Positions 1 through 11,748 of a DNA stretch of 64,000 nt are shown here, piece after piece. Positions within the stretch are counted from its first letter, which is position 1. Every line of letters starts with the position of its first letter. This DNA is from Stropharia rugosoannulata (Eukaryota > Basidiomycota > Agaricomycetes > Agaricales > Strophariaceae), in the NCBI GenBank assembly GCA_028532985.1, contig JANCIK010000013.1, positions 496,001 to 560,000 of the forward strand. The letters run 5' to 3'. The translations under genes were made by a program, and so were the position numbers. The notes beneath the pieces are model-generated. The model had not been told where the DNA came from. It did no database searches and was given only the letters and a program-made list of their open reading frames with translations.

Positions 1-512
1 TATACCCCACCTTTACCCCACCACACCTTTTTAAGAACATTCCTCGAATTGTTTTGTCAAGAGAAGTATCCCGTCGTTGTCTCGTATTAAAAAGCTTTGA
101 CAGCCCATTCTTGTAAGACCCGGAGCACTATAGATCACTATACTGTAACCGCTGGGATCCAAGGGCGGTCGGTGCCAACACTAGAGAAGTTATACAAGAA
201 TATCTGAAAACAGCCCACGATGCTTGTTTTTACGTTTCTTTGGGGTCGTACTCGTCAGGTGATGCGTCCCGTGAGGTGCGTGCCCTCAGAATCCAGATAG
301 TCATCTCCTCCTTTTGACCTGCTGTCCAACTGCTGACTACTTCCCTTTGTTGTATCCTTGGGATCTCCGGAGTACAAACGTCTAGCTACCTTTATCTAAC
401 CGGAATATATTACTCTTGAGCGTCTGTTATTGACAGGTGTACCATTTCGCATTCACTGCCAGTGCCCCTTTGCCAGCTCTGCCGCAGTCTATCAGCATTT
501 ATTTGCTCTTCA
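1..512. other. gene-free leading stretch
   Basis: No coding feature is recognised here. It presumably holds the promoter and 5' leader of the BTB gene that starts at 513. An open frame on the minus strand reaching in from about 865 is only the antisense of that gene's repeat region. Confidence 0.5.
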
Positions 513-2213
513 ATGGTCCGCCAAGAAAATAACTCGAAGAGTAAGTGAGCACGTTCTACAACCTTGTCAACAGCTTGCTCAAATCTATGGGACTCAGGAA
601 AGGCAACGGTAAATAAGGCCAAGTCGAAACAAACACCAGCGCAGCGCACGAAGGCAAACAAGGCAAAATCTTTGAAGAAAACACCGGCGCAGCGGGCCAA
701 GGCAAGCAAGGCAAAGTCTTTGAAGCAAGCACCAGCCCAACGGGCTAAGGCAAATAAGGCAAATTCTTCAAAACAAACGCAGTCGAAACAGAAACCAGCG
801 GCGCAGCAGGCCAAGGCAAATAATGCAAAGTCTTCGAAACAAACATCAGCGCAGCGTCGGTCCAAAGCAAGGAAGGCAAACTCTTCGAAACAAGCACCAA
901 CTAAGCGGTCGAAAGCAAGGAAGGCGAACTCTTCGAAACAAACACCAGCTCAGCGGGCGAAAGCAAGCAAGGTAAAGGCTTTGAAGAAAGTACCAGCGCA
1001 GCGGGTCAAAGCAAACCAGGCAAAATCGTTGGAACAAGCACCAACGTGGCAGACCAATGAATTAACTAGATACCTTCATTCGCTGCTAATGCCACCTTCT
1101 GAAAGGCGGAGAATGGATGAACTTCCTGGGTCGAGTGGATCATACATTCAGCACCCGCAGCACTGGTACCCGGACGGCAACCTACTATTGCAGATTGGTA
1201 CTGTGCGCTTCAAGCTGTATGGGGGTCGTCTAGCTACCGAGTCTCCGTTTTTCGCTGCGCTCTTAGAGCAAAGGAAGGGTAAACATGACTCCAAGCCTTA
1301 CGAATATCAGGGTGAAATGGTCCAGGTTCTGTCGACTGCTGAGAGGGTAAATGGTGTTGACTTGTTCTTCTTGGACCCGCGGAACGAGTTGATTTCTGCC
1401 CCAAACGCGAATGAATTTGCAGTCCTCTTGACGACTATGAACTCTGCAGTGTGAGTCCTTTCACTCCGTCTTACCATCTACTAGCAAACTTATATGCTGG
1501 ACAGGGATTTTACCTACAACCTACCGTCGTTCAAAGACGTATGTAGCATTTGGAAAGCTGCCGTTTTCTATGAGATGGAGTCATACAAGAAATTCTGCCA
1601 GCGTTACTTCAACGACCTTTTCCCTGACACCTGGTCGACCATTTCGACCATTCCTTGTGACATAGAGCGCGCGGTAATATGTGCGCGACTGGGGACAGAA
1701 CACTCAAGGATGCGCTGTATTCGTCGACCTGCATTTTATGACCTTGCGAGAACACCTTTGTTTTCAAATGCGGTGCTCAATGGGTCAGACGGGATGACAC
1801 AGATGAAGATGACCAAAACACAGAAATTGGAGAGACGCAAGGAACTGAAGAAGTTGGGCGCTGATAATATGGTTACGTTACTCGAACTGCAACGACGATT
1901 AGGGCTCAAGTGGTTTGACATTATCAACCTCATGCATATCCCTTGCGTCAAGAAGTGCACACCGCCAACCAGCATCATGCATTTTGTGCGTCCCATTTAT
2001 GAGGAGCTCCCATATGATCCCATAATCGGAATTAGACGATTACTCAAGGACGAGGAACTTTCTTCCACGTTTTGTGAGCATACAGTTGACCAGGCCAAGA
2101 AAAAGCTGAGGAGAGAGGGTCGAGCGCTCTGGAAAGCATTTGCGGTGTGGATACATGAGATATCCAGTAACGCATCGGAGTCAGAGAGCGACTCTACGTC
2201 AAGCTTGGAGTAG
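513..2213 (+). CDS. BTB/POZ-like domain protein with lysine-rich repeat N-terminus (paralogue 1)
   Basis: Three exons are inferred: 513-540, 598-1450 and 1505-2213, with GT..AG introns of 57 and 54 nt, giving about 529 aa. The start is the ATG at 513, because the second exon has no upstream ATG in frame and the four paralogues also have a tiny first exon. The N-terminal third is a run of basic repeats (AQRxKAxKAKS type). The BTB-like core follows at about residues 193-295 (HWYPDGNLLLQIG, then RLATESPFFAALL and DLFFLDP). The C-terminal half has the shared motifs FYEMESYKKFCQRYF and PYDPIIGIR. This fold is expanded in Agaricomycetes, generally for protein-protein interaction; the partner is unknown. 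The repeat region is unique to this copy and suggests a nuclear, DNA- or RNA-binding protein, which is inference. Exon junctions agree in phase with the paralogues. Confidence 0.85.
633..1037 (+). repeat. coding tandem repeat, lysine/alanine-rich, about 8 units
   Basis: About eight units of 16-22 codons follow each other in frame inside exon 2 of the first BTB gene. The unit reads roughly T/A-P-A-Q-R-x-K-A-x-K-A-K-S-x-K-Q/K. Units differ by point changes and one is longer, so it is an imperfect minisatellite. The composition (Lys, Ala, Ser, Gln) resembles the tails of linker histones. Confidence 0.85.
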
Positions 2214-2498
2214 CACAGCGAGTGTACTATTTAGTGCGATTTCCCTACGAACGATATCTCATCAAATAATCACGCGCGCGCGTGCATGCTGTGCCATGAG
2301 AAATGGGATGTGTCAGTACCCGGAGCGATCAGGTTTCCAACACGGTTCTGAGGCAGTCCCGATACCTGGTTCGTAATACGTAAAGGCTGGTGAGTGCGTA
2401 AACAATCAAACGTTTATTAACACAGATTAAAGGCTACACAGGACAGTGTGACGACTCACCAACAGATCAATAATACCGAAGTCATACTGACGAACCTT

Positions 2499-4553
2499 AT
2501 GGCGGAGGGCAACGTTCTAGTACAAACTGGGCAGGATGTGACCAGCATATCTCAGAAGACAAGACTGGCCCCAATGACGCAGAAGGTACCTTCTCCTCTT
2601 ACCCTTTAGATAACGTTTATAAATACCAAGTTCAATGTTCTTCGGGAACAGGATACATGGGACCTGTTCTCAAGTCTCGTCATTTCAATGGGGGTATCCA
2701 CGCATAAGAAGTTCTTCAAATCCTATGAAAATACATTTACAAGGTATTATTGTCAATCCAACATAACAGCGTTACAGTCATTCTGACCACTTTAATGTCT
2801 AATCTCTTCCAGCTCGGAAGCGCTGAAGCATTTATCGTCCTTGAACCTCATTCGCTCTCCAGATATCAGGCCAGAGCTTGCTAATCCGGCCCCCTTATCG
2901 ATAGTTGCGACGAAAACCCCAGAAGGCTCGGCAATAATAGTGATGCAACATTTCCTAAACGCGCGCTTAATAAAGGATGCCACCGTCATGTCCAAGAACA
3001 ATATTACAATTCCAACTTTTGATAAGCGGGGCTTATACGAGCTCACTCCCAAGGCGCTGCGTGTCCTGGAGAAGTTTATTGAAAGATGTGGTTTAGACTC
3101 CGATGTCGACCATCTTGTTGCAGTCCTCAGCACCCAGCCAATGCCCCGTCCATACCTGATACGCCTTCCGCGCCACACCACTAGTGATGAGGTGAAACTT
3201 ACGCAGTCAGTTATTCATAGTCTCTTCCGCAAATTTGCGGGACGTTGGCCAAGATTCACATACCAGAAAATAAAAGAGAACTGGTGTAGTGTCATATTCA
3301 TAGGCCAGAACGAAACAACAGATATTCTCACCTCTTTGTTCAGGGAGAACACTGTTCCAGTGGAAGGGAAAATCTCATCAATCGAGGACACGTCATGTGT
3401 ACGATCGCCATCGATACTGGATTGGTTGTCTGCATATACGACTGTTACTTCTCTGAGAGAAGCAGCAGAACTAGCCGCGGAATTTGTACGGCGTGGACTG
3501 TTGGTCTTGGTTAAGCGGGGATCAGGGTCAGGTACCTTGTTCGAGGTTCCTAACAATGTCATATCAGAACAGACAAACGCAACGGTAAGTAATGCCTATA
3601 TGTTTCCTTTTGGAATATTAGAGCTAGCTATACTTATAATACTTTTTGTCTATCAAGTCGGCCGGGGAGTTCTACTATTCCCAGGAAGCCGTTTATGCAG
3701 TCACTGATCACGGCAGTGTCGTAGCTGGCTGGGCAGCAGGCCTGGACGAGGCAATTATGGCGTCACTCCCCCTGAGCAACAGAGGTGGCTCCCCGACCCA
3801 GATTCCAAGAGAGGAACCTGCAAATGCACAACGTCTGAAGAATTTTATCAAAGACTCAACGATGCGAAATCTATTTCGCCGATTTCTGTCTGAAATCGGA
3901 TGTGACAACGATCTGGCTTTTTGGCTCGATGTTGAGGACTTCAGGAGCGAATACGAAACCGCACACAACCTTGCTTCCACCACCATGTCTGTCGATATAT
4001 CTCCAGTCGAAGGTAGCTCAAGTACCCCTTTAGATTCCTCTTCTCGGCCAGAAAACCCGCACGGAACGCTTGCCAATAGACCATTCCTTATATTTGACAC
4101 GTATCTCGCTCCAAAGGGCAGTATGCAGATAAGCTTCGATATTGGTCAGGACCTTTTGGGAGAGTTGAAGAGCAATCTAGAGCAATGTACCGAGCTTCTC
4201 ACAAACCAAATCCTTGTTTCGGAAACAGGGGACCCTTTCGTCGACCCCGCTCGGATTGGCTTTGAACAGCTGTCAGTTATTGTGTGGATATACCAGCGTA
4301 TTCAGAATCGAGTATTCAGCGTAATGGCTGATAATCATATACCCAAGGTGAATGACAGTTTGGTGTCCTGTGGAATTGGACTTGAATGTTAATTTCTGTG
4401 TCACTATAGTTGATAAGATGGCCTGTTTTCCTGGAGTCAAGGCTACACAATCCCCGTGTTCCATTTATTAGTGCTTTTGAAAGTCCTACCGCTGAGCCTG
4501 AGGTCGAGGATCAAGTTGATAAAGGCAAAAGTAAAGCACGTAGTGATAACTAG
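2499..4553 (+). CDS. regulator of G-protein signalling, FlbA/Sst2/Thn1 type (DEP plus RGS)
   Basis: Five exons are inferred: 2499-2585, 2652-2743, 2813-3584, 3658-4347 and 4410-4553, all in phase, giving about 594 aa. The N-terminus (DTWDLFSSLVIS, then KKFFKSY) and the segment GLYELTPKALRVLEKFI match the fungal repeat preceding the DEP domain in Sst2-like proteins. A DEP-like domain follows at about residues 188-345 (ILDWLSAYTTV, AAELAAEFVRRGLLVLV). The RGS box lies at about 376-557 (TMRNLFRRFLSEIGCDNDL, AFWLDVEDFRSEY, and near its end QRIQNRVFSVMAD). Proteins of this family speed GTP hydrolysis by G-alpha and damp pheromone or growth signalling at the membrane; mutation of thn1 in Schizophyllum alters hyphal growth. 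The last exon adds a short charged tail with LESRLHNPRVPFISAF. Confidence 0.88.
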
Positions 4554-4812
4554 GGCGCCGAAGGAATTATTTATACAGCTTAATGTACGAAGAGACTCCG
4601 GGTTTTATTCAGAAACATCTTCTCGCTCTCGTTGTAGTTTATTTATTCTGTAAAACACTTACAGGGGTCTTACTTGTGCATATTTATTCAGGCTGGTAAT
4701 AAGATACCTGCCAATGTAACCCATTTAACATTCATTCTCAAATCCATTTCATTTTGTTTACATGCTAGCTATGGCATCGACACTCAGGAAAAGAACGTCT
4801 TCGAATTTTCAC

Positions 4813-5714
4813 CTAGTGTGCGAAAACGCTGAGATCAAACTGACCAGACGCAGAGACGTCTGTGTACTGGTGTCCCACAGCGGAGGTCCATCTGCAAGAC
4901 GTCACTAAATGAAATGTGATATGCAGTACTCGAAAACTTACCCGCCGAATGGAGAGCTCAGAGTCAAGGTCTGCAAACGTGTACGTGGTAAGCTTTCTTA
5001 TCTGATTTAAATAGAGGCGATCCCATACCTCCACGCTGTTGAAATCAGCGAACCACAATGGCGCAGAGCTGTCGAGGTTGAAGCTCTCAGAGCCGAAAAG
5101 GGTGCTCCATTCCTAGTATTTATTTTTAGCTGAGCTGAGCTATAAATAGGCTATTGAAGACGACGTACCCCTGGGGAGCTGTAGATTCCGAAATTGAACC
5201 CGGTTGCTTGCATGGCCGCAATGAGCGACTGTGCCTGGGCAATGTTGCCTGACGTGCCGTAGTTCCACTGTATGGAGAACGGGTCAGGAGGACGTCAGTG
5301 CCAAGGATGCAGATCGCGGCTTACGTTGTTGCAGACAGAATCCTTCTCGAGATCAATCCAGATCGTGCCGATGTCCATAGAGTGTGCGCTGAAAGTGGCC
5401 GCTATCTCCGAGAGCTGGGTGGCGTAGGACTTGCATGAGTTCCCGGAGCCGTTGCACGGGAACCAGTACATGTCGATGTTGGTGATCCCTGCTGCGCGTG
5501 CGTTGTTGTACGAGCTGACAAAGTTGGGGTCGACCTCGCCTCCAACGCCGCACGCCTCTTCGTAGCCGCGAATAATGGCCTTTGTAAAGCCTTCGCCGAG
5601 TGCTTTGGCGTATGTCGCCTCTGAGACGAGCGTGGACGAGTCCACGGCAGATACAAGAGCGTAGGAGGATGTGGCAAGGGCAGGGAGGAGCAGGAGTTTC
5701 TTTAGTGAGAACAT
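4813..5714 (-). CDS. secreted GH25 lysozyme (Chalaropsis type)
   Basis: Five exons on the minus strand (5714-5325, 5267-5169, 5112-5029, 4970-4942, 4891-4813) splice in phase to 226 aa, a normal length for the family. Residues 1-23 are a signal peptide (MFSLKKLLLLPALATSSYAL). The mature part starts AVDSSTLV and carries the GH25 landmarks GFTKAIIRGYEEACG, the catalytic DxE in IGTIWIDLEKD, GFNFGIYSSP and the C-terminal GHQYTDVSASGQFD. The enzyme cleaves the beta-1,4 MurNAc-GlcNAc bond of bacterial peptidoglycan and would act outside the hypha. It sits alone between the RGS gene (convergent) and a long non-coding stretch. All catalytic landmarks are intact. Confidence 0.93.
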
Positions 5715-7509
5715 GGTGGGCTTTGACTGCGGCTTGCTCAGGTCAACGGAGTCTTTTACTACAGCTTCACATTAATTTATATGTTGTGCGAAGCAGTTCT
5801 GCAACATCTCTGCAGGCGCAATTAAAAAGATACATTAAACAGGGAGCGCATGGAGGAGAGTACAGTGATTGTCCGCTAGAAGCACTCAGCATGGTGAGTA
5901 TCTGCTGGCAGCGCATGGAGCACAAATTCGCTATGCAGCCGACCAACTCAGATCCACAAAAATGTGACATATACCACATGAATTGTCCCGCTGCCCGAGC
6001 GTGCGCAAGGCTGCTGAGCTGCATCACAACCGCGGGACAATATTTTTGTATTGAGTGGGAATCCCGAAGCGGGTGCGCTCTGTCGGCCAGCGGTGGTGGG
6101 AAGATGGTCTGGCGAACGTTGCGGAAAATCGTTGCAGTCTTAGAGGTGGAGTTCTATCTTTAGACGCTATAATAAAGATAAGGCATGTGTTTTGATGACC
6201 AACTGCGTCAGAGTTAAAGATAGCAATGCGGGAGAGCTGTATATTATACTCTGGATACGGTGGCACGTTGTTGGGTCGGAATCGCCCGTACTGGGGTAGT
6301 CATAAGGCTAGTAATTTTTAGACAAGTATAATACAAAGCTTTTCTGACATTCGAGATAGGAGGCAAGCATATATTTAACACGAGGTACTGAAATATTTGC
6401 GCAAACAATGAGAGAAGAATCATTTACCGTAGAATGGCGGAGCTGGGAACATTTACTCAGGAAAGCAGAAAGATTGCTGCATTTGAAGTGTACTTGCCTA
6501 GTGGTACTAGTGTTTATATAGCTCTGTCAGTGAGCCTTAGGTGATTAGAGTACTCGTATCAGCGGAAGTTGGAGCGGAGGTTGAAATACCCTACAGGGTT
6601 TGAAATAGCTCATCACTCTTGTTGCACTCTTGCTTGATTTTTGCCCTCATTTGATATTGCCTGACTCAACTATATGCCAACTATATGCGCCTAATTTCTC
6701 GCTGAAGGATCTCTTCTAGTGCTCTGCGGTATAGGGCTCTAGCTCACTGGCCTTCTTGACGCTGTTTCGGTCGAATCTCAATGACTTGAAGAGAAGCAAC
6801 TGTTCAAAGTTTATAGGATGACAGGTGGCGATCGACTGGTACTTATACAACACATGTTTTCAATACTGCGTTGCGGTGCTCTTCTCTGAAACCTAGAAGT
6901 TGTCTTGCCGCATGTACATGGTGCCTGCTCAATCTGGTGCCTGTCGTGGATAATTGCACAGTTCATCATTTCCAATGTTTATCCAGGTAACAGTTACCTT
7001 CAAGGCAGAATTTGACGAGTAACACGGCATCAAGCATTTCTCTCTAAACTTGGTTGACGGTATGATGTCGTCTTGGGCTACGCCTGCCGTAATATATAAC
7101 ATTTTGTTCAAAATCGATATTCTACAACTCTCTCTTTTCCAGCGTAGGATTGGCTAGGTTAGTGAATCGATGATCGACGATAGGGGACCGGAACCGCAAA
7201 GGCGACAGGACCGTGCCAGTTGGACATGGGATATCGTAGTAGGATATCATACGATATATGCGTAGGTTATACTTGGCCTCACGGACCAATCGGGACAAAC
7301 CAGCACAGGCTGTCTGCATGCTGCCAACGGAAAGTCTGTTCCCATTGGCTGTTACTATTAGGCGCTGCTGATTGCATACTAAAATTCGAACGGCAGCCTG
7401 TTCCAGGCCGTCTAGACCTTCATTCTGGAGTTTCTGCGGCGTGGCGTCGACGGCGAATAAATACAAAAATTTCAGACACCTGTGTCTCACTTCCTTGAAT
7501 CCTTCTTCA
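5715..7509. other. intergenic region, no gene recognised
   Basis: Open frames in this 1.8 kb are short, mostly lack an ATG and match no family I know. It contains the divergent upstream regions of the GH25 and F-box-like genes. Confidence 0.5.
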
Positions 7510-9246
7510 ATGTTCTCTTCCTCCTGCCCTCTGCTCTCGCTTCCCCCCGAGCTCCTCGGCGAAATATTTACGCATGCAACGGGCGAAGACGCCAACGCGC
7601 CACTTATCCTCGGCGCGGTCTGCACAGCCTTCCGCCGCGTCGCGCGCAGCACTCCAGGGGCCTGGACTAGGCTCCGCGTTGTGGTGCGCGGAGACGACGC
7701 GTCTTCCGTACGCAAGGCCGCGCATTTTTTCCGTATGGCGGGCGCGTGTTTCGTACAGGTAGACGTCGACATGCACACCAATCCCAATTATCACCTGGGG
7801 CATCTACCATGGGTGCTACATGCGCACCGAATGCGCATCCGCGCTCTCGCGCTGCACACCCAAACGGTCAATGACGCGGCACAGTTTTTTGGCGACATCT
7901 ACCCGCCGGCATGGGCGGAAGAAGACGTTCCACTTGAGCGCCTCGCCCTCCGCTCTACATCCGACGCTCCCGCCGAACCCCCTGCCCATCTGCGGCACCG
8001 TGCGGACCCGCCGCCTGCGCCATTTGTGTCACTCGCTCACCGACCTTTCCCGCGCCTCGCATATCTCTCTGTCACCAGGCAGCCGCTCCCCGCCCTGCTC
8101 CAACCGCTCGACAACGCGGGCCGTCTGCGCGAACTGCGCATCGTCTATCCGCTGCGCTTCGCGCCGCTCTCAGTGCCAGACCTCCTTCAGGTCCTCCATG
8201 CCACGCCCGTCCTCGAGACCCTCCACGTAGATGCGCGCGTTACTGTCGATTCTGGCCCCCCAGGTCCTGCGACGACTTCAACTACCGCTACCTCTCCTCA
8301 CACCCTTATCCCATTACCTCACCTTGCCAACCTCTCGCTGCGGGTCAACAACGTGCCCGCCGTGATCACACACCTGCTCCCGCCCGCGCTCACTACGCTA
8401 CGTATCGATGACCTCGACGGCAAGCGGCCCCGCGCGGCCTTGCAGACCGCGGCGGCGCTCCGTATGCTGCTCGTCCGCATGGAGCTCCCCCTGCCCGGCG
8501 TCGCGGAGGGAGTGCCGCGCGGGCTGCGCGTCCTCGACCTCTGTGGCGTTGCGCTCGCTGCGCCTGGGCCCGGGTCCGGCTCGAGGGGCGGAGACTTGGC
8601 AGCCCCGCCTCCCGCTCCTGTCCACGCACATCCCAGCGCCATGTCGTCCTCGTTGTCCGCCCAGCCGGGGGGAACCTCAGGCGACCCGATCGCGCGCGCT
8701 ACTTCCGAGCCGGAGGAGGATGCAGGGGCGCTGTGGGCGTGGTGCGCGCGGCGCATGCGCATGCTCTGCGAGCTAAGTGTTCGCAGCGTCGATCAGCGTG
8801 CGCTGTGGCAGCTTGTCACCCCGCCTATGCCCAGTTCCCCTGGGAGTACGGGGATGATGATGCATACAGGCACCACTTCTGAGGCACCGCGAGAGGAAGA
8901 GGACGTGCTACCTGCGCTCAGGCGGCTAGTAGTGGCCGACAACAGCACCGGGGGCACCCTGGGTCGGCGCAGCACGTCGCCGTTCCATGTCGACAGCCAC
9001 ACTGACAAGGCTTCGTTCCCGTTTACGCCGCTACATGATGACCACTTGTCAGAGAGGCCGGTGACTCCAGGATATGTCTACTCTAACGATGGGGTGCTCT
9101 ATGATTACGCGCTTCCACTCGCAGTGCGTACGTTCCAGCAGCGCAGGCCGGATGTAGATGTTGAGTACTCTTGCGCACGGGATGGTGGATGGGACAGTGG
9201 ATCTGCGGGCACAGTTGACTTCCTTGATCTATATACAAGACGGTGA
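7510..9246 (+). CDS. F-box-like domain protein, intronless
   Basis: One uninterrupted frame of 578 aa starts at the ATG at 7510. The frame is open further 5' but without an ATG, and the conserved motif begins right after this ATG. Residues about 10-50 read LLSLPPELLGEIFTHATG and then LILGAVCTAFRRVARSTPGAW, the usual basidiomycete F-box-like entry with the W that follows. The rest is leucine-rich and weakly repetitive (LAYLSVTRQPLPALLQPL, LANLSLRVNNVPAVI, LRVLDLCGVAL), consistent with irregular leucine-rich repeats. Such proteins recruit substrates to SCF ubiquitin ligases; no target can be inferred. The gene is strikingly GC-rich compared with its flanks and lacks introns in an intron-dense window. 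A low-complexity Pro/Ser/Gly stretch lies in the C-terminal half. Confidence 0.8.
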   Translation: MFSSSCPLLSLPPELLGEIFTHATGEDANAPLILGAVCTAFRRVARSTPGAWTRLRVVVRGDDASSVRKAAHFFRMAGACFVQVDVDMHTNPNYHLGHLPWVLHAHRMRIRALALHTQTVNDAAQFFGDIYPPAWAEEDVPLERLALRSTSDAPAEPPAHLRHRADPPPAPFVSLAHRPFPRLAYLSVTRQPLPALLQPLDNAGRLRELRIVYPLRFAPLSVPDLLQVLHATPVLETLHVDARVTVDSGPPGPATTSTTATSPHTLIPLPHLANLSLRVNNVPAVITHLLPPALTTLRIDDLDGKRPRAALQTAAALRMLLVRMELPLPGVAEGVPRGLRVLDLCGVALAAPGPGSGSRGGDLAAPPPAPVHAHPSAMSSSLSAQPGGTSGDPIARATSEPEEDAGALWAWCARRMRMLCELSVRSVDQRALWQLVTPPMPSSPGSTGMMMHTGTTSEAPREEEDVLPALRRLVVADNSTGGTLGRRSTSPFHVDSHTDKASFPFTPLHDDHLSERPVTPGYVYSNDGVLYDYALPLAVRTFQQRRPDVDVEYSCARDGGWDSGSAGTVDFLDLYTRR

Positions 9247-10451
9247 CTTGGGCTTCGGTGGCAAGGAGTTTTAGGACACGAACGAAGTGGAAGCCAGATG
9301 GTCTCATACGAGGCCTTTCGGCTCTATTAAAAGTATCTATACTATTTTACTTTCACTATGTTCGTAATAATGTACTGATATCTTCTTTCCACTATAACCT
9401 TTCGCGGGCATAATCAAATCAATAGATTTATTTATAAAAGTTCAAATATTTGACACTGTAGCAATCCGAACCCGATCAGACCCACCACTCTTTATCTTAT
9501 TGGTTAGATCCTATTGCTGGAAGACAATCGCTGGTAAAGACGCTCGAACCCTCCCTTCAAGCAGGGGCGGCCTGAAAACCGGGTTTCTGTCCGGGGCCTG
9601 TTGGCGCATGGCGCGGTGACAGGTGCTGAGGGGTCCCCTTGGGGAAAATGGAGGAAGGCCAGGGGCCTTGTATTCGTAGTAGTCAACGTTACATGTAATG
9701 TCCAAATGGCGCGCAGGCGCTAAGGGCCCAAATAAACACACACAAAAAAAGTCAGACTTATTAAGTATCAAATGTAGAGCCAGCTCACTGGGATTGACCA
9801 ACTGGTGATCCACTTCTCGAAGACCTGTTGCCTGATGTATCACTACTCTCCGACTTTGATATATAGGAAGTTCCATCGCAACACATTTTATTTATAGATC
9901 ACGCAGTATTTGCCCTAGTCTACTCCTCAAACTCGCTGGCAGAGAGTTACCAAAAACAGTCTGCTATGGTTGTCTTACTTGAATTACACCAAAATCTACA
10001 CACTGAGATATTAGACCTCAGGCCGATATGATTCTACATCGATAAGCTCGCTCTATGGTGGCTCACCTCCTTGTCCGTGCCGCCTTCTCCTGCGGGCGAG
10101 CGGCTCGTAGTGTCCGATGGTGGCAACACTAGGCCGGGCACCCATAATGGAAGCACCTCTAGTACGCTCAAGCAACGTTCAAGGCGCATATATTCATCAT
10201 ATACTTGCATTTGACGTTTGTTGACGCAAAGATCTCGACTAAACAGAGAAAATAATTAATCAAATGACATCGCATAATATTCAATTCAGGTCTTCGCTGA
10301 AACAGTTAGACAGTTGGCTGTAGAAACATTTTATAGCGTGCGATTTCTTTGAAAGTTTTTGTAATATACATTATGCCGAGCACGACTAAGTAGAGTTGAA
10401 GCAGAGGCCCTCAGTTCAGTAGAGATGACTTGGTTCAAACACAACCAGTAT
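9247..10451. other. intergenic region, no gene recognised
   Basis: About 1.2 kb between convergent genes. Minus-strand open frames at 9504-9876 are short and have no recognisable domain. No terminal repeats or target-site duplications were seen. Confidence 0.5.
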
Positions 10452-11748
10452 TTAAGAGATACTGTCCTCCTCTGAGCTCGAATTGCTGTCACTTTCCGAC
10501 ATCGACATATCACGGTCGTCCTCCTGTATCCACTCCCCGAACTCCTTCCAAATCGTCCGGGCTTCCTTCTTCAGACTTGTTTTGATTTTGCTAATCTTTT
10601 CTGCACAGTAAACAGACGGAAGTGATTCGTGATTCATTATTTCCCTAATCCCAATAATAGGATCATACGGGAAAGCTTCGCAAATGGGCCGTGCAAGAGC
10701 CGCGATGTCTTTTACCTGCGCGCACTTCTTCTGATACTTGGTGCAAGAGACATTTTCCAAGACCTTAAAGACGTCGCTCCACTTTGCCCCCAGTCGCTTC
10801 TGCACTTCAAGCAATGTAACCATATGGTCGGCTTCAAGCTTCTTCAGCTGTGCGCGGTGGTCTGACGTTTGAGCTTTTGTCGTCTTATTCTGCTTGGTGC
10901 TCTCTGCTGAGCTGGGAAGCAACGGGGTTCTCGCAAGGTCGTAGAATGCGGGTCGAAAAATGGATCCCATGCCGCTGTCCGAGTATCGTCTGCTGATACG
11001 CACACCTTCTACCGCTTGCTCTATCGAACAAGGATTGACTGAAATCTTTAACCAGTTGTCCGGGAACGTTTCATCGAAGTATCTCAGACAGAATGTCTGG
11101 TATAACGCCATCTCGTAAAATACGGCAGATTTCCAAATGCCACACACGTCTTGGAACGTTGGGCGATCGTACGCAAAACCACTGTATAGCTCACGGGGTG
11201 ACTATAATGTATAACAAACGAGAATGACTCACACTCCAGACTTCATCGCTGTCAAGAGCGTTGCGAATTCTTCTGCGTTAGGGGCATCGGATAACTCATT
11301 CTCGGGGTTCAAGAAGAACAAGTTGCCACCATAAATTCTCTCAGCAGTCGACAAAACTTGATTTATCTGACTCTGATTATCGTATGCGTTGGAGCCCTGT
11401 TTACGGTTTCTTTGATGTAGCAGAGCAGCAAAGAACGGAGACTCAGTAGCTAGATGACCACCATAGATCTTGAAGCGGACACCGCCAATTTGTAAAAACA
11501 AGTTGCCGTCTGCATACCAATGTTGTTGGTGTTGAGTGTACAAAGGAAGTCTCTCCGTGAGAGGTCGGACTCTCAATCTCGGTCTTTTAGCAAGTGGGGT
11601 CGAGTATACGCTCCCAAGAGATTCAAGTTCTAAGCATTCGGACATGTTATCCGCCTCGCAGGCTAGATCGTATTCGGCCAACCGTCAGCCAGAGTGATAT
11701 ATGCGTTTACTTACTCTTGGGTTCGACCTTACATCTTTTAGCAGACAT
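10452..11748 (-). CDS. BTB/POZ-like domain protein (paralogue 2)
   Basis: Exons 11748-11715, 11662-11233 and 11181-10452 on the minus strand splice in phase to 397 aa. The 34-nt first exon encodes MSAKRCKVEPK; the in-frame TTG near 11681 lies inside the first intron. A basic patch AKRPRLRVRP precedes the BTB-like core at about residues 60-155 (HQQHWYADGNLFLQIGG, RLKIYGGHLATESPFFAALL-like, NLFFLNPENE). The C-terminal half has FYEMALYQTFCLRYF, the LEADHMVTLLEVQKRLG block and PYDPIIGIREI. It belongs with paralogues 1 and 4 (subtype A). The tail ends in acidic and serine residues (SESDSNSSSEEDSIS), like the tail of paralogue 1. Confidence 0.85.

Noticed and set aside
410..1037. Long minus-strand frames rich in Cys, Phe and Ala opposite the first BTB gene
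   Set aside because: They are the antisense translation of the lysine-rich repeat array; the plus strand splices into a known domain.
7816..9008. Several long open frames on both strands inside the F-box-like gene
   Set aside because: High GC content removes stop codons in all frames; only the 578-residue frame has an F-box-like motif.
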